Shown: positions 26,476 through 35,148 of the stretch, in pieces
Numbering within the stretch: the stretch's first letter is position 1
Layout: every line of letters begins with the position of its first letter
DNA from: G963676095 sp963676095
GTDB lineage: Bacteria; Bacteroidota; Bacteroidia; Bacteroidales; Prolixibacteraceae
NCBI GenBank assembly: GCA_963676095.1
Contig: OY781040.1
Location: 992,001-1,056,000, forward strand
Direction of reading: 5' to 3'
Length of the DNA: 64,000 nt
Translations under genes and position numbers: made by a program
Notes under the pieces: model-generated
Told to the model about the DNA's origin: nothing
The model's input: only the letters and a program-made list of their open reading frames with translations
The model's database searches: none

Positions 26476-26886
26476 ATGAATCCGACAGAAACATACCCGT
26501 CTCCCAAAGTTCACCACGGACGTAACATCAAACGTTTACGTGAAATGCTGGGCGTAAAACAGGAATATATTGCCAACGAATTAAACATGACCCAGCAGAC
26601 GATCTCCAAACTTGAGCAACGAGAAGAGATCGAGGACGAGATGCTGGAAAAAGTAGCCAAAATTATGAATGTTCCTGTCGATGCAATAAAAAACCTGAAC
26701 GACGAAGCTACGACTAAATACATTAATACTTTCAATGATAGTCAGGGACACTTTTTCTCTACTAATATCAACTGCAACTTCAACCCGATTGATAAAGTCG
26801 TTGAGCTTTATGAACGTTTACTGGCAGCCGAGAAAGACAAAGTAGCCATGCTCGAAAGACTGCTGGATGGAAAAAATAAGGGGTGA
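26476..26886 (+). CDS. XRE-family helix-turn-helix regulator
   Basis: 136 aa. The N-terminal HTH (about 14-68) includes NIKRLREMLGVKQEYIANEL and MTQQTISKLEQRE. The remainder has a polar linker with NINCNFNPIDKVVELYERLL and a C-terminal coiled coil (AAEKDKVAMLERLL) likely for oligomerisation. It is the only + strand gene in the island and faces the pgl-like genes. Whether it controls them or a lost element is unknown. Its 3' side is followed by about 150 bases of intergenic repeat. Confidence 0.9.
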   Translation: MNPTETYPSPKVHHGRNIKRLREMLGVKQEYIANELNMTQQTISKLEQREEIEDEMLEKVAKIMNVPVDAIKNLNDEATTKYINTFNDSQGHFFSTNINCNFNPIDKVVELYERLLAAEKDKVAMLERLLDGKNKG

Positions 26887-27039
26887 TTACTTTCGTGCCT
26901 TCGTGCTTTGTTTAAAACACATTTGGCATATAAGGGCACAACAGAATAAAATACAAATATGATTGAATCTTAAACAACAGAAACCAAAGTAACCAAACCA
27001 ACAACAGCCCCCCCTCCTCGCGTCTTAGCGACTTTGCGT

Positions 27040-28176
27040 TCAGTTTAGCGACTTGATCGCATCCGCCACCCGTTCAATGTCTTCATCCGTCAGGGTTGGC
27101 CCGGAAGGCAGGCAAAGCCCAGTATCGAAAAGGTGTTCAGAAGTCCCGTCTCCATAAAAAGGGGCATTGGCATAAACCGGCTGGAGGTGCATCGGTTTCC
27201 ACAGCGGGCGTGACTCAATGTTTTCCACATCAAGCTTTAACCGGATGTCTTCCCTGCTGAACCCGGCAACTTCCGGATCGGCCAAGATACAGGTCAGCCA
27301 GAAGTTGGCATTATACGTTTCGGATGGCTTATCCATCACAGAAAGACCTTTTATGTCGAATAGTAATTCCTTATATAACTCATGAATGGCACGCCTCCGA
27401 GCAATATGCCCTTCCAGAACAAACATCTGTCCCCGTCCGATACCGGCGCAGATATTACTCATGCGGTAATTATACCCGATTTTGGAATGCTGGTAGTGTG
27501 GGGCATTGTCCCTGGCCTGGGTGGCATAAAATTTCGTTTGGGAGGCTTCCTCCTTGGTCCGGCAAACCAGTGCCCCACCGCCGGAAGTGGTGATCATCTT
27601 GTTCCCGTTAAAGGAAAGTACCCCTAATTCGCCAAAGGTACCGCAACGTTGCCCACCGAACTCCGATCCCAGCGCCTCTGCTGCATCTTCCAGCACCGGG
27701 ATCCCATAATGCCTGGCAATCTCCATGATTCTATCTATTTTTGCAGGCATACCGTAGAGGTGCACAGGAATAACCGCCTTTGGCAGTTTACCCGTCTTTT
27801 TCAGCCGGTCCTTGATCACAACTTCCAGAAGAGCAGGATCCATGTTCCAGGTCTCCTTCTCGCTGTCCACAAAGACAGGTTTGGCCCCCAAATAAGCAAT
27901 TGGATTAGCAGAAGCCGCAAAGGTAAACGACTGGCAAATCACCTCATCGCCCAATCCAACACCCAGCAAGATAAGTCCCAGATGCACTGCTGCCGTCCCG
28001 GCGCTCAAAGCCACCACATGACGATCTCTGCCCATAAAGGTTGCCAAATCCTTTTCAAAGCTATCCACATTAGGCCCCAGCGGAGCTACCCAATTGGTAT
28101 CAAAAGCCTCCTTGATGAAGTCCTGCTCACGACCCGACATGTGGGCGAGGGAAAGCCACATTCTTGAGTTGTTCAT
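27040..28176 (-). CDS. pglE: PLP-dependent sugar aminotransferase (DegT/PglE-like)
   Basis: 378 aa of the DegT/DnrJ/EryC1 family, which transfers an amino group from glutamate to a UDP-4-keto sugar. The PLP lysine is K193 in SFNGNKMITTSGGG, with the upstream VLEDAAEALGS and the N-terminal ALSAGTAAVHLGL blocks. It fits PglE of the bacillosamine pathway, acting after the PglF-type dehydratase. Its ATG overlaps the acetyltransferase stop by 4 bases. The last codons (KSLN, stop) lie inside the intergenic repeat CTAAACTGAACGC. A fragment of a close paralogue lies at 24926. Confidence 0.92.
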   Translation of the reverse strand: MNNSRMWLSLAHMSGREQDFIKEAFDTNWVAPLGPNVDSFEKDLATFMGRDRHVVALSAGTAAVHLGLILLGVGLGDEVICQSFTFAASANPIAYLGAKPVFVDSEKETWNMDPALLEVVIKDRLKKTGKLPKAVIPVHLYGMPAKIDRIMEIARHYGIPVLEDAAEALGSEFGGQRCGTFGELGVLSFNGNKMITTSGGGALVCRTKEEASQTKFYATQARDNAPHYQHSKIGYNYRMSNICAGIGRGQMFVLEGHIARRRAIHELYKELLFDIKGLSVMDKPSETYNANFWLTCILADPEVAGFSREDIRLKLDVENIESRPLWKPMHLQPVYANAPFYGDGTSEHLFDTGLCLPSGPTLTDEDIERVADAIKSLN

Positions 28177-28781
28177 AAATTGATTCTTTTTACCACTCTT
28201 GCCGGATTTCCCAAGACCAGTACATTATCCGGTACATCTCTCATCACCACAGCTCCAGCAGCAACCAGACTCCACTTACCAATCTTTATTCCGGGAATCA
28301 CCACTGCTCCAGCACCTATTTGCGTTCCTTCACCAACAGTTACTCCTCCGCACAGGCAAGCATTAGGGGAAATATGTACAAAATCTTCAATTATACAGTC
28401 ATGGTCAACAGAAGCCTGGGTATTGACAATACAGTGCTTTCCGACGTTTGCACAAGATTGTACGATTGCTCCCTGCATAATAACAGTTCCCTCTTCTATT
28501 GTAGCACATTCTGAAATAACCGCCATTGAAGAAACAGCCTGTCCATATTTTGTTTTCACAGGCAATAAATTGACTACTTTTTTTCTGATAGAATTATTAC
28601 CGATAGAAATGATCAGTTCTTCATCATTCAACGTATGCAATGAGAATTTTCCCAATACCGGGTATTCAAGTAACAATTTCAGATTGGGGTTATCGTCGAA
28701 CAATCCTGATATTTTTATATGCTGCGATTTTAGAATATCAATAATAACTTTCGCGTGACCGCTTGCCCCTAATAAATACAT
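28173..28781 (-). CDS. pglD: Sugar N-acetyltransferase (PglD/NeuD-like, left-handed beta helix)
   Basis: 202 aa from the ATG at 28781, which gives MYLLGASGHAKVIIDIL, the family's nucleotide-binding N-terminus; the longer frame would overlap the upstream gene. The C-terminal half is a hexapeptide-repeat helix. The base histidine corresponds to H127 in ASVDHDC, near the position of the catalytic His of Campylobacter PglD. It should N-acetylate the 4-amino group made by the aminotransferase, giving UDP-diacetylbacillosamine. It overlaps pglE by 4 bases. Confidence 0.92.
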   Translation of the reverse strand: MYLLGASGHAKVIIDILKSQHIKISGLFDDNPNLKLLLEYPVLGKFSLHTLNDEELIISIGNNSIRKKVVNLLPVKTKYGQAVSSMAVISECATIEEGTVIMQGAIVQSCANVGKHCIVNTQASVDHDCIIEDFVHISPNACLCGGVTVGEGTQIGAGAVVIPGIKIGKWSLVAAGAVVMRDVPDNVLVLGNPARVVKRINL

Positions 28782-28788
28782 CCATTTG

Positions 28789-29394
28789 TTAATTTTTGCC
28801 GTTAAATGCTTCCATGGTGGCACATCCGTCCCGGTTGATCCCCTCTTTGCAGAACACCTTCTTAATGGTAATCAGTATGATTTTTACATCCAGCAAGAAT
28901 GATACGTGATCTACATACCATGTATCCAATTCAAACTTTTGTTGCCAACTAATGGTATTTCTCCCATTTACTTGGGCCCAACCAGTTATACCCGGACGGA
29001 CTTCATGACGCCGGGACTGTTCTTTACTGTACAAAAAAAGATACTTAATTAATAATGGTCTAGGGCCAATAAGAGACATGTCTCCTTTCAAAACGTTTAT
29101 CAACTGTGGCAGTTCGTCGATAGAAGTCGAACGTATAAATTTACCAACTTTGGTCAAACGGACCTCATCAGGGAATAAAGTTCCTGCTTCATCCCGTTTA
29201 TCTGTCATCGTTTTGAACTTCACAATGTGAAATAGCTTACCTTTTTTCCCCGGACGTGGTTGGAAGAAAAAGGGTTTGCCATTATTGAATATAGTTAGTA
29301 AGATGATTAATATTAGAAAAACAGGCGATAACAACAACAAAGCCATTAGGCTTAGCAGAGTATCCAGAAGAGGTTTAAAGAGTAGTCGATACAT
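28789..29394 (-). CDS. pglC: Initiating sugar-phosphate transferase (PglC-like)
   Basis: 201 aa, a small monotopic phosphoglycosyl transferase. A proline-kinked N-terminal membrane helix (LLLLSPVFLILIILL) is followed by KFKTMTDKRDEAG, with the catalytic Asp-Glu pair, then RSTSIDELPQLINVLKGDMS, LIGPRPL and RPGITGWAQVNGRN. It moves a sugar phosphate from its UDP form to undecaprenyl phosphate, starting the lipid-linked oligosaccharide. The size fits PglC rather than the larger WbaP type. It lies 7 bases upstream of pglD and 1 base downstream of the next glycosyltransferase. Confidence 0.95.
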   Translation of the reverse strand: MYRLLFKPLLDTLLSLMALLLLSPVFLILIILLTIFNNGKPFFFQPRPGKKGKLFHIVKFKTMTDKRDEAGTLFPDEVRLTKVGKFIRSTSIDELPQLINVLKGDMSLIGPRPLLIKYLFLYSKEQSRRHEVRPGITGWAQVNGRNTISWQQKFELDTWYVDHVSFLLDVKIILITIKKVFCKEGINRDGCATMEAFNGKN

Positions 29395-29395
29395 C

Positions 29396-30538
29396 TTAAT
29401 TTGGTAATTGACGATACAAATTAATCCATTCTTGAGTAATCATTTCTCCCGAAAAATTTTGTTTAGCAAATTCAATGGCATTTTTACCCATTGTTCCCCG
29501 AGTGATTTTATTCTCAGCTAGAATTTTCATCTTTTCAAATAAACTTTCACTTTGTCCAACTTTGTGCCGAAGACCTGTTACTCCATCAACCATAGCATCC
29601 ATTAAACCGTAAGTATCGCTACAAATAACCGGAACTCCAAGACATGAAGCTTCCAATACACTTGTACCAAAACCTTCACGATGAGAAGGTAAGCAAAATA
29701 CATCGCCCGCTTGCAGAAGAATTTCGGGATTTGGTGTTAGTCCATAGAAATGGAAATTAACCTCATTTTTTATTAATGGAAATTCAGAAAGTAAAGAAAG
29801 ACAATCTTCTTCATCAACACCTACTAACAATAGAAATACATTTTTATCTTCTTGTGCCAGTTTGTTAAAAGCATGAAGCAGTTCATATATGCCTTTATCC
29901 CGGGTTAAACGCCCTAAAAACACATATACTATTTGGTTATCAAATAGTTTTAGTTCCTTACGAATATTTTTTCTTACCTCGTCACTGGGGGTGAATCTTT
30001 TTATGTTGACTCCTGAAATGGATCCTTTTCCTAAAACAATCGAGTTATTCTTTTTTATAATTTTATGATTAATTAAAAATTGTCTTTGTGATTCACCATC
30101 CACTAGAATCTTTGTATTTAGTCGCGCAATTAACCAATCCATAAACATCAATATGCGACGTATTAAACCTTGCTTTGTTGCCCAAACCTGTCCTGTATAA
30201 ATATGAAGACGATTTGGCACATTAGAGATTGCGCCAGCAAGAGCTGATAATAACCCTGCTTTGGGTGTTACAGAATGCACCACATAAAATCCCATTTCGT
30301 TGAAATATTTTTGCAATGTAAATACAGCTTTAATATCAGATAGTAAATTGATGTTTCTTTCTATTTGTACGGATTTATATCCAGATATTTTAAAATCATT
30401 TACCATCTTCAGATCATTGCCAGTTAGATTTGCAACTAAATAAACCTCATAGTCTTCGGATAAAGCTGCAATATGATCTTTCAGAAATGCATTTGCCGTT
30501 CCAATTGAGGAGACAGTAAAACAAATTTTTTTTTTCAT
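29396..30538 (-). CDS. Glycosyltransferase family 4 (PglA-like)
   Basis: 380 aa GT-B enzyme. The N-terminal domain begins KKICFTVSSIGTANAFLKDH; the C-terminal donor domain shows FLGRLTRDKGIYELLHAF and the E-x7-E motif in REGFGTSVLEASCLGVPVI. By position next to the initiating transferase it probably adds the second sugar, as PglA does in Campylobacter. Donor specificity cannot be read. It is the first gene of the four-gene pgl-like run, and the intergenic space upstream is occupied by transposase remnants. Confidence 0.9.
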   Translation of the reverse strand: MKKKICFTVSSIGTANAFLKDHIAALSEDYEVYLVANLTGNDLKMVNDFKISGYKSVQIERNINLLSDIKAVFTLQKYFNEMGFYVVHSVTPKAGLLSALAGAISNVPNRLHIYTGQVWATKQGLIRRILMFMDWLIARLNTKILVDGESQRQFLINHKIIKKNNSIVLGKGSISGVNIKRFTPSDEVRKNIRKELKLFDNQIVYVFLGRLTRDKGIYELLHAFNKLAQEDKNVFLLLVGVDEEDCLSLLSEFPLIKNEVNFHFYGLTPNPEILLQAGDVFCLPSHREGFGTSVLEASCLGVPVICSDTYGLMDAMVDGVTGLRHKVGQSESLFEKMKILAENKITRGTMGKNAIEFAKQNFSGEMITQEWINLYRQLPN

Positions 30539-30600
30539 TTATTGGACTTTATACAGATCAAACAACACCATATGAATTTAAATACTGATAATCAAACAAC

Positions 30601-30804
30601 TTACACTTTATTCGGAATAATGTCTATTGTAATACCATTTTCTTCTACAAAAGTATCACACCATCTTTTTAATGTGGTTATTGCTACCGGAATTAATTTG
30701 TTAATGCGTCGATATCCAAGTCCATCTTCAAAATGCAATTTGGTCACTTTTGCATAATACTTACGACGCTTCTCGTAATTGCCAAGACCTTTTCTGTTTT
30801 TCAT
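30601..30804 (-). pseudogene. Short helix-turn-helix protein, probable transposase N-terminal piece
   Basis: 67 aa with RRKYYAKVTKLHFEDGLGYR and RINKLIPVAITTLKRWCDTF, the pattern of a transposase-type HTH ('GLGYR.I...I.V...T...W'). No catalytic domain follows. Such orphan N-terminal pieces are common in polysaccharide loci of this phylum. It is open from start to stop but probably non-functional. A 9-bp palindrome lies 3 bases before its ATG. Confidence 0.55.
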
Positions 30805-30806
30805 CT

Positions 30807-30827
30807 TTGACTCATTTTATGAGTCAA
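30807..30827. promoter_or_regulatory. Perfect 9-bp palindrome
   Basis: TTGACTCAT-TTT-ATGAGTCAA, immediately upstream (minus strand) of the short HTH gene. It could be an operator, an insertion-sequence end or a target-site relic. Confidence 0.5.
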
Positions 30828-30870
30828 CTCTTTTCAGGGAAAGACAGGACAACTATGTAGGGCCTGCTGA

Positions 30871-31390
30871 TCAACTTTCATCCAAATATGATTCATAAAC
30901 TAGGTTGACGGTTCCGTCAGGCACTCGCTGAAAAACTTTCAGCCAACCCGAGGATCGGGTAAAGGAGAGCCGCCCCGCCAATTTGACCAGGTTGTGCACC
31001 AATATGATGCTGGCAATCCACGATTCATTGGTGTTCTGAAGCCTGGCCCGGACCCGGTTTAACCCGTAGGCTGTTTTGGCCTGCCCGAACTTCCCGTCCT
31101 CTGGATTACGCTCTCCCGGACTTACGTGATTTGGCACTGCCGGAAGCCATCCAAGTGGTTTGGCCAGCAGCCTGACCCCTTTCTCTTTTGTGGATCTTTA
31201 ATCCAAACTCAACTTTTGCCTGGGCTTTACCCTTACCACCGGACGGACATGAGGCTAATGGATGCTCACAATCCGATCTTCTATTTGATGTATACTCTTC
31301 TTGTACATCGTCTCCTGCTGTTCCAGCAAATACTGAGAAACAAAGATATTTCAATTTCCGACTGTCAAATGGTAGTGTTGACTTTCCCTA
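30871..31390 (-). mobile_element. Degenerate IS5/IS1182-type transposase
   Basis: Pieces of one transposase can be read in order on the minus strand: QYLLEQQETMYKKSIHQIED with RIVSIH, an in-frame TAG, PHVRPVVR, a frameshift, GKAQAKVEFGLKI, a deletion of about 100 codons, RLLAKPLGWLP, and finally GERNPEDGKFGQAKTAYGLN and RVRARLQNTNESWIASIILV up to 30871. These are the C-terminal DDE-domain blocks of IS5-superfamily transposases. The element is dead, with no clear terminal repeats. It separates the pgl-like genes from the acyl-assembly genes. Confidence 0.82.
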
Positions 31391-31503
31391 TTTTGAAGCA
31401 ATTAAATACAGGGAAAGCCTAATGGATGGAGCAGCTTACTTTCTCAACGATTATAAACGAAGATAGGCAAGCTAGTAAATAGCTAAAAATAAATTATTGA
31501 CAG

Positions 31504-32571
31504 TTAATCCATCTCTATAATCTTGCAAAACTCCACCTTCCCCACCTTCATCAAAATTGAAGACCATGTCAATCCAACGCCGAATCCTGCAAGGCATATC
31601 TTGTATATATTGTTGACAAGATTTTCACCGATATTGAAGCAAATATTTATCGGAACAGTTACTCCACTTGAATTTCCAAAATTTTCAACAATATTACTTG
31701 GCATTTTTTCTCGGGACACTCCGATTTTATCAGCCAATTTATTAAGCATGAATCTATTGGGCTGATGAAACATATACCAATCGACATCATCTGGTGCAAG
31801 TTTTGCTTTTGAAAGAATAGATTCGATCATCGGAGGAACTTCCCTTTGAACGAAATTGAAAACATTATCGCCTTGCATCACAAGATTATCTTCTGAACGG
31901 AGATTACCCGTTTCATCCTCCTTCATAACAGATGTTTCAGCAGTACAAGGCTTTCTAAATCCCCCAGCAGGGATTGTCAAGGCAAAAGCTCCCGTGCCAT
32001 CCATATTAACACTGCAATAAATTGGAGCATTATCATCGCTCTTCTCAACAATAGTGATCGATGCTGCATCGCCAATTAACGGATTACTGTTGCGATCTCT
32101 TTTCGAAACTTTTGGACTCAAAACATCAGCATTCATCAATATGACCTTGTTTATGCTTTCTTGTTCCAGCAACATAAACGCTTGAATCAAACCTATCTCA
32201 AAGCCGGCACAACCTTGGTTTAAATCCAAGCAAATCATATCGTGTTTCATCGCAAAATGACCCTGGATAATATTGCTTGTAGGCGGCATGTAATAATCAG
32301 GAGACTGAGAGACGAAAAGCAATGCATCAATGCTATCTTTATCCAGAGCTCCATTATCAAAAAGATATTGCAAGCCATATATGCAGAAGTCGGACGAGCA
32401 TTGACCATCTTTTGCAATGCGGTGTTCCTTGTAGCCCATCGCAAGCTTGAGTTTCATTGACTTTGCGATGGAGAAGTTATAGTTTTCCATCTCATCTTCA
32501 AACTTCACCACCTTGCTTGGAATAATGGTAAGAATACCTGTTATCGTCTTATTTTTGAAAGAGAGCGTCAT
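31504..32571 (-). CDS. 3-oxoacyl-ACP synthase III-like enzyme (KAS III-1)
   Basis: 355-aa thiolase-fold condensing enzyme of the FabH type. The catalytic triad is complete: C121 in NQGCAGFEIGL, H269 in FHQPNRFMLN, N300 in NFGNSSGVTVPI. FabH enzymes condense an acyl-CoA or acyl-ACP with malonyl-ACP. It is clearly diverged from the two other KAS III copies at 38.4 and 40.2 kb. It overlaps the upstream ACP gene by 4 bases and is the last gene of the acyl-assembly block, followed by transposase debris. Confidence 0.92.
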   Translation of the reverse strand: MTLSFKNKTITGILTIIPSKVVKFEDEMENYNFSIAKSMKLKLAMGYKEHRIAKDGQCSSDFCIYGLQYLFDNGALDKDSIDALLFVSQSPDYYMPPTSNIIQGHFAMKHDMICLDLNQGCAGFEIGLIQAFMLLEQESINKVILMNADVLSPKVSKRDRNSNPLIGDAASITIVEKSDDNAPIYCSVNMDGTGAFALTIPAGGFRKPCTAETSVMKEDETGNLRSEDNLVMQGDNVFNFVQREVPPMIESILSKAKLAPDDVDWYMFHQPNRFMLNKLADKIGVSREKMPSNIVENFGNSSGVTVPINICFNIGENLVNNIYKICLAGFGVGLTWSSILMKVGKVEFCKIIEMD

Positions 32572-32810
32572 TCTTCTACTCCGTTCTTATTTAATAACCT
32601 AATGATTTTATCGACTGATGAAAAGTTCTCAGGTAAGACATCCATTCCGTCAATAGAAATACCGAAAGCCTCATCGAGTTCGTTCACCAAATTAACAACA
32701 TCGAATGAATCCAACATCCCTTCTCCTATAAAATTAACATCTTCGGAAAAATCGAATTCAGGACGTAATTCAGTCAAAATTTTAATAATTTGCGCTCTCA
32801 TTTTTATCAT
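32568..32810 (-). CDS. Acyl carrier protein 1
   Basis: 80 aa (77 if the third-residue-later ATG at 32801 is used). A four-helix ACP with the phosphopantetheine serine in GMLDSFDVVNL (S35 of the long form). It carries acyl intermediates as thioesters. It overlaps KAS III-1 by 4 bases downstream and the GNAT gene by 29 bases upstream, so the three are translationally linked. Confidence 0.92.
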   Translation of the reverse strand: MIKMRAQIIKILTELRPEFDFSEDVNFIGEGMLDSFDVVNLVNELDEAFGISIDGMDVLPENFSSVDKIIRLLNKNGVEE

Positions 32811-33612
32811 TTGTTAATACATAATCATACATATTCTCATTGCTAAATCCATAGTGAGCATAACGTTTAATGGCGTTTTCATTGTCAGCAATCACCCAGA
32901 ACAACTGACGGCGCGTTTCTTTACCTTCATAGAAGAATCTATTCAGCAACGCCGATCCAATTTTTTTGTCACGATGCTCTGGATGAACAAACCAATAACG
33001 CAAATACAAGGTCGTTTTATTCATCTCAAAAATTAAAAAACCAAGGGTTTCATTATTTTCCTTGTAACACAAAATTCTTTTGCTTTTTGCATACTCTTCG
33101 AGTTCCTCAAGATAAGGAACCTGCTCGCACCTGGAATCAAAATACATCTCTAATAAAGTAAGGATATATTTCACATCAAATTGATTGGCAAAATCCATTC
33201 GATCATTGGAGATCTCCTCGCAATCTTTTTGCGTCATTTTCGACATTCGTACAAGCAAACAATATTCATAAAAACCATTTCTGAAAAAAATCTTGTTGAT
33301 ATCCTTGCATTGTTCGCTGTTGCCGACAATATCAATCATAATTACCGTATCACTATTTGTCAGTTCAAACAACTTCAACGAGTTTTCAAGTTCATTCATA
33401 TCTGTAGAACAATAGAACACACTCCAGAAACCTTTATCTTTCTTGATGAAGAAGCAGGTATCGTTCACCCTATCATAATAAAAATCTCCTTTTTGAATCC
33501 AAATAGCATGTTTGAATTCATCAAGATAAAAGTTAGTGATGAAACCTTTGCGGAGATTTCTAATCTCAGAAATCAATTCGATCGTTTTTTTTATTGATAT
33601 AACTTTATCCAC
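32782..33612 (-). CDS. GNAT-family acyltransferase
   Basis: 276 aa. The C-terminal half (about 130-265) is a GNAT domain with the acyl-CoA/ACP phosphopantetheine loop in FVHPEHRDKKIGSALLNRFF, followed by NAIKRYAHYGF. The N-terminal half is another, degenerate GNAT-like or unknown fold. Given its place between an adenylation enzyme and an ACP, it is a candidate for moving the ACP-bound acyl group onto an amino sugar. It overlaps both neighbours. Confidence 0.82.
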   Translation of the reverse strand: MDKVISIKKTIELISEIRNLRKGFITNFYLDEFKHAIWIQKGDFYYDRVNDTCFFIKKDKGFWSVFYCSTDMNELENSLKLFELTNSDTVIMIDIVGNSEQCKDINKIFFRNGFYEYCLLVRMSKMTQKDCEEISNDRMDFANQFDVKYILTLLEMYFDSRCEQVPYLEELEEYAKSKRILCYKENNETLGFLIFEMNKTTLYLRYWFVHPEHRDKKIGSALLNRFFYEGKETRRQLFWVIADNENAIKRYAHYGFSNENMYDYVLTNDKNESANY

Positions 33613-35140
33613 TAATCTGGTTTTTATAGAACAATCTATCTATTTTACCATTTGTATTGCGCTGGAGTTCAAGTAAATGTACAAACACAGCCGGAATCAT
33701 ATATTTAGGCAATGCTGTTGACAATACTTTACGGAACTCACCCGGAGAAATCGCTGTATCATTTTCGTAGAACAAGGTGATTTCCTTCTTGGAATAGTTG
33801 TAAACGATACAGCCATTCTTTACCAATTTTAATGAATTGACTACAACATGCTCTATTTCACCAAGTTCAATGCGATAACCCATATGTTTGATAAGGCTGT
33901 CTTTTCTTCCTTTGAAGACCATTTCTCCGAATTCATTGATAATCACGACATCACCTGTACGATAGATAATTTCAGGATATGAATGATTCAAAGGATTCTG
34001 TACAAATACTGCAGCAGTCTTTTCAGGATTATTGTAATACCCCATAGCCAAAGAAGAACCTCTCACGCACAATTCACCTTCCTTATTTGGCTCGGCTACA
34101 CGATAATTTCTTTCATCCAGGATGAGAATATCGGTATTCTTGTATGCAAATCCAATCGGGATAGGCTCATCGTCCTTAAGTTCCCTCTTAACAACGTAGT
34201 AAACACAGTCCAGAGTTATCTCAATAGGGCCATATAGGTTTGCGAATATTGTTTGCGGAAGAGATTTTCTCCAAATATTGAATTGCTTTGTTGGGAACAC
34301 TTCGCCGGCAAACCAAACTAACTTAAGGGTTGGAAGTTCAATTTGTGAAAGCAGTCCCATATTGGCGATGTTCACCATAATGGTCGGCACCCAGAAGATG
34401 AAAGTAACGCTTTGTTCTTTCATTAATGCAAGAATAGCTGCCGGGAATGCTGACAACTGATCCGGAATAACGACAACTGTCGCTGCACTTGACATTAGCA
34501 AGCATAATTCGTAACTATAGATGTCAAAAACAAGAGGCGACAACGAACCAACAACTTCATAATCAGTAAAATTAAAAGATTCTTGTGAGCGAGCAATGAA
34601 GTCGAAAAAACTCCTATGGTTCAGGACAACACCTTTCGGAGTTCCAGTTGAACCTGAAGTGTTGATGATGCAATATGGATCGGTATCAATAAGATGTAAC
34701 CTTCTTTTTATCACAAGTTCATCGTTGGCTTCGCCTTCTAGTTTTATTTCGTCAAGATTGATAACCGGACGAAAGCCGTCACAAATAGGACTAATTATTG
34801 AAATATATTTGCTGTTTGTGATCACTGCACCCGGATTGATTAAATCAAGGATGTTCTTGATTCTTGCTTGTGGTGTCTTGATGTCAAGGTTCATATAGGC
34901 ATTGCCGCTGAATGTAATTCCAAGGTCAGAATAAATAGCTTCTATTGATTTTGGCATAAAGACAGCAATCGGTTTGTTGGTAAAATCGGTCGTTTTTACA
35001 ATAATATTTGCCAACAATTTTGCTTTCTTTGCCAATTCACGAAAGGAAATAGTTCTTTCGCCATCAATGATAGCCGTCTTTGAGGGGTATTTCTGAATTG
35101 TTTCTTCAAAAAACTCAATTAAATTGACCTTCATCATCAT
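33605..35140 (-). CDS. Stand-alone adenylation enzyme (amino-acid or hydroxy-acid:ACP ligase)
   Basis: 511 aa of the acyl-adenylate superfamily, closest in look to DltA/NRPS A domains. Motifs: TSGSTGTPKG (161-170), the substrate-side VFDIYSYEL, NLYGPIEIT, YRTGD and the catalytic lysine K499 in NGKIDR. The aspartate in FDIY is often a sign of alpha-amino-group recognition in amino-acid-activating enzymes. It would load a carboxylic acid on one of the three ACPs. It overlaps the GNAT gene by 8 bases. Confidence 0.9.
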   Translation of the reverse strand: MMMKVNLIEFFEETIQKYPSKTAIIDGERTISFRELAKKAKLLANIIVKTTDFTNKPIAVFMPKSIEAIYSDLGITFSGNAYMNLDIKTPQARIKNILDLINPGAVITNSKYISIISPICDGFRPVINLDEIKLEGEANDELVIKRRLHLIDTDPYCIINTSGSTGTPKGVVLNHRSFFDFIARSQESFNFTDYEVVGSLSPLVFDIYSYELCLLMSSAATVVVIPDQLSAFPAAILALMKEQSVTFIFWVPTIMVNIANMGLLSQIELPTLKLVWFAGEVFPTKQFNIWRKSLPQTIFANLYGPIEITLDCVYYVVKRELKDDEPIPIGFAYKNTDILILDERNYRVAEPNKEGELCVRGSSLAMGYYNNPEKTAAVFVQNPLNHSYPEIIYRTGDVVIINEFGEMVFKGRKDSLIKHMGYRIELGEIEHVVVNSLKLVKNGCIVYNYSKKEITLFYENDTAISPGEFRKVLSTALPKYMIPAVFVHLLELQRNTNGKIDRLFYKNQISG

Positions 35141-35148
35141 GCTTTCAA

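Noticed and set aside
19299..30538. N-linked protein glycosylation system
   Set aside because: The pgl-like set lacks a PglB oligosaccharyltransferase and a PglK-type ABC flippase in the window; Wzx, EpsG-like polymerase, Wza and Wzc point to a polymer.
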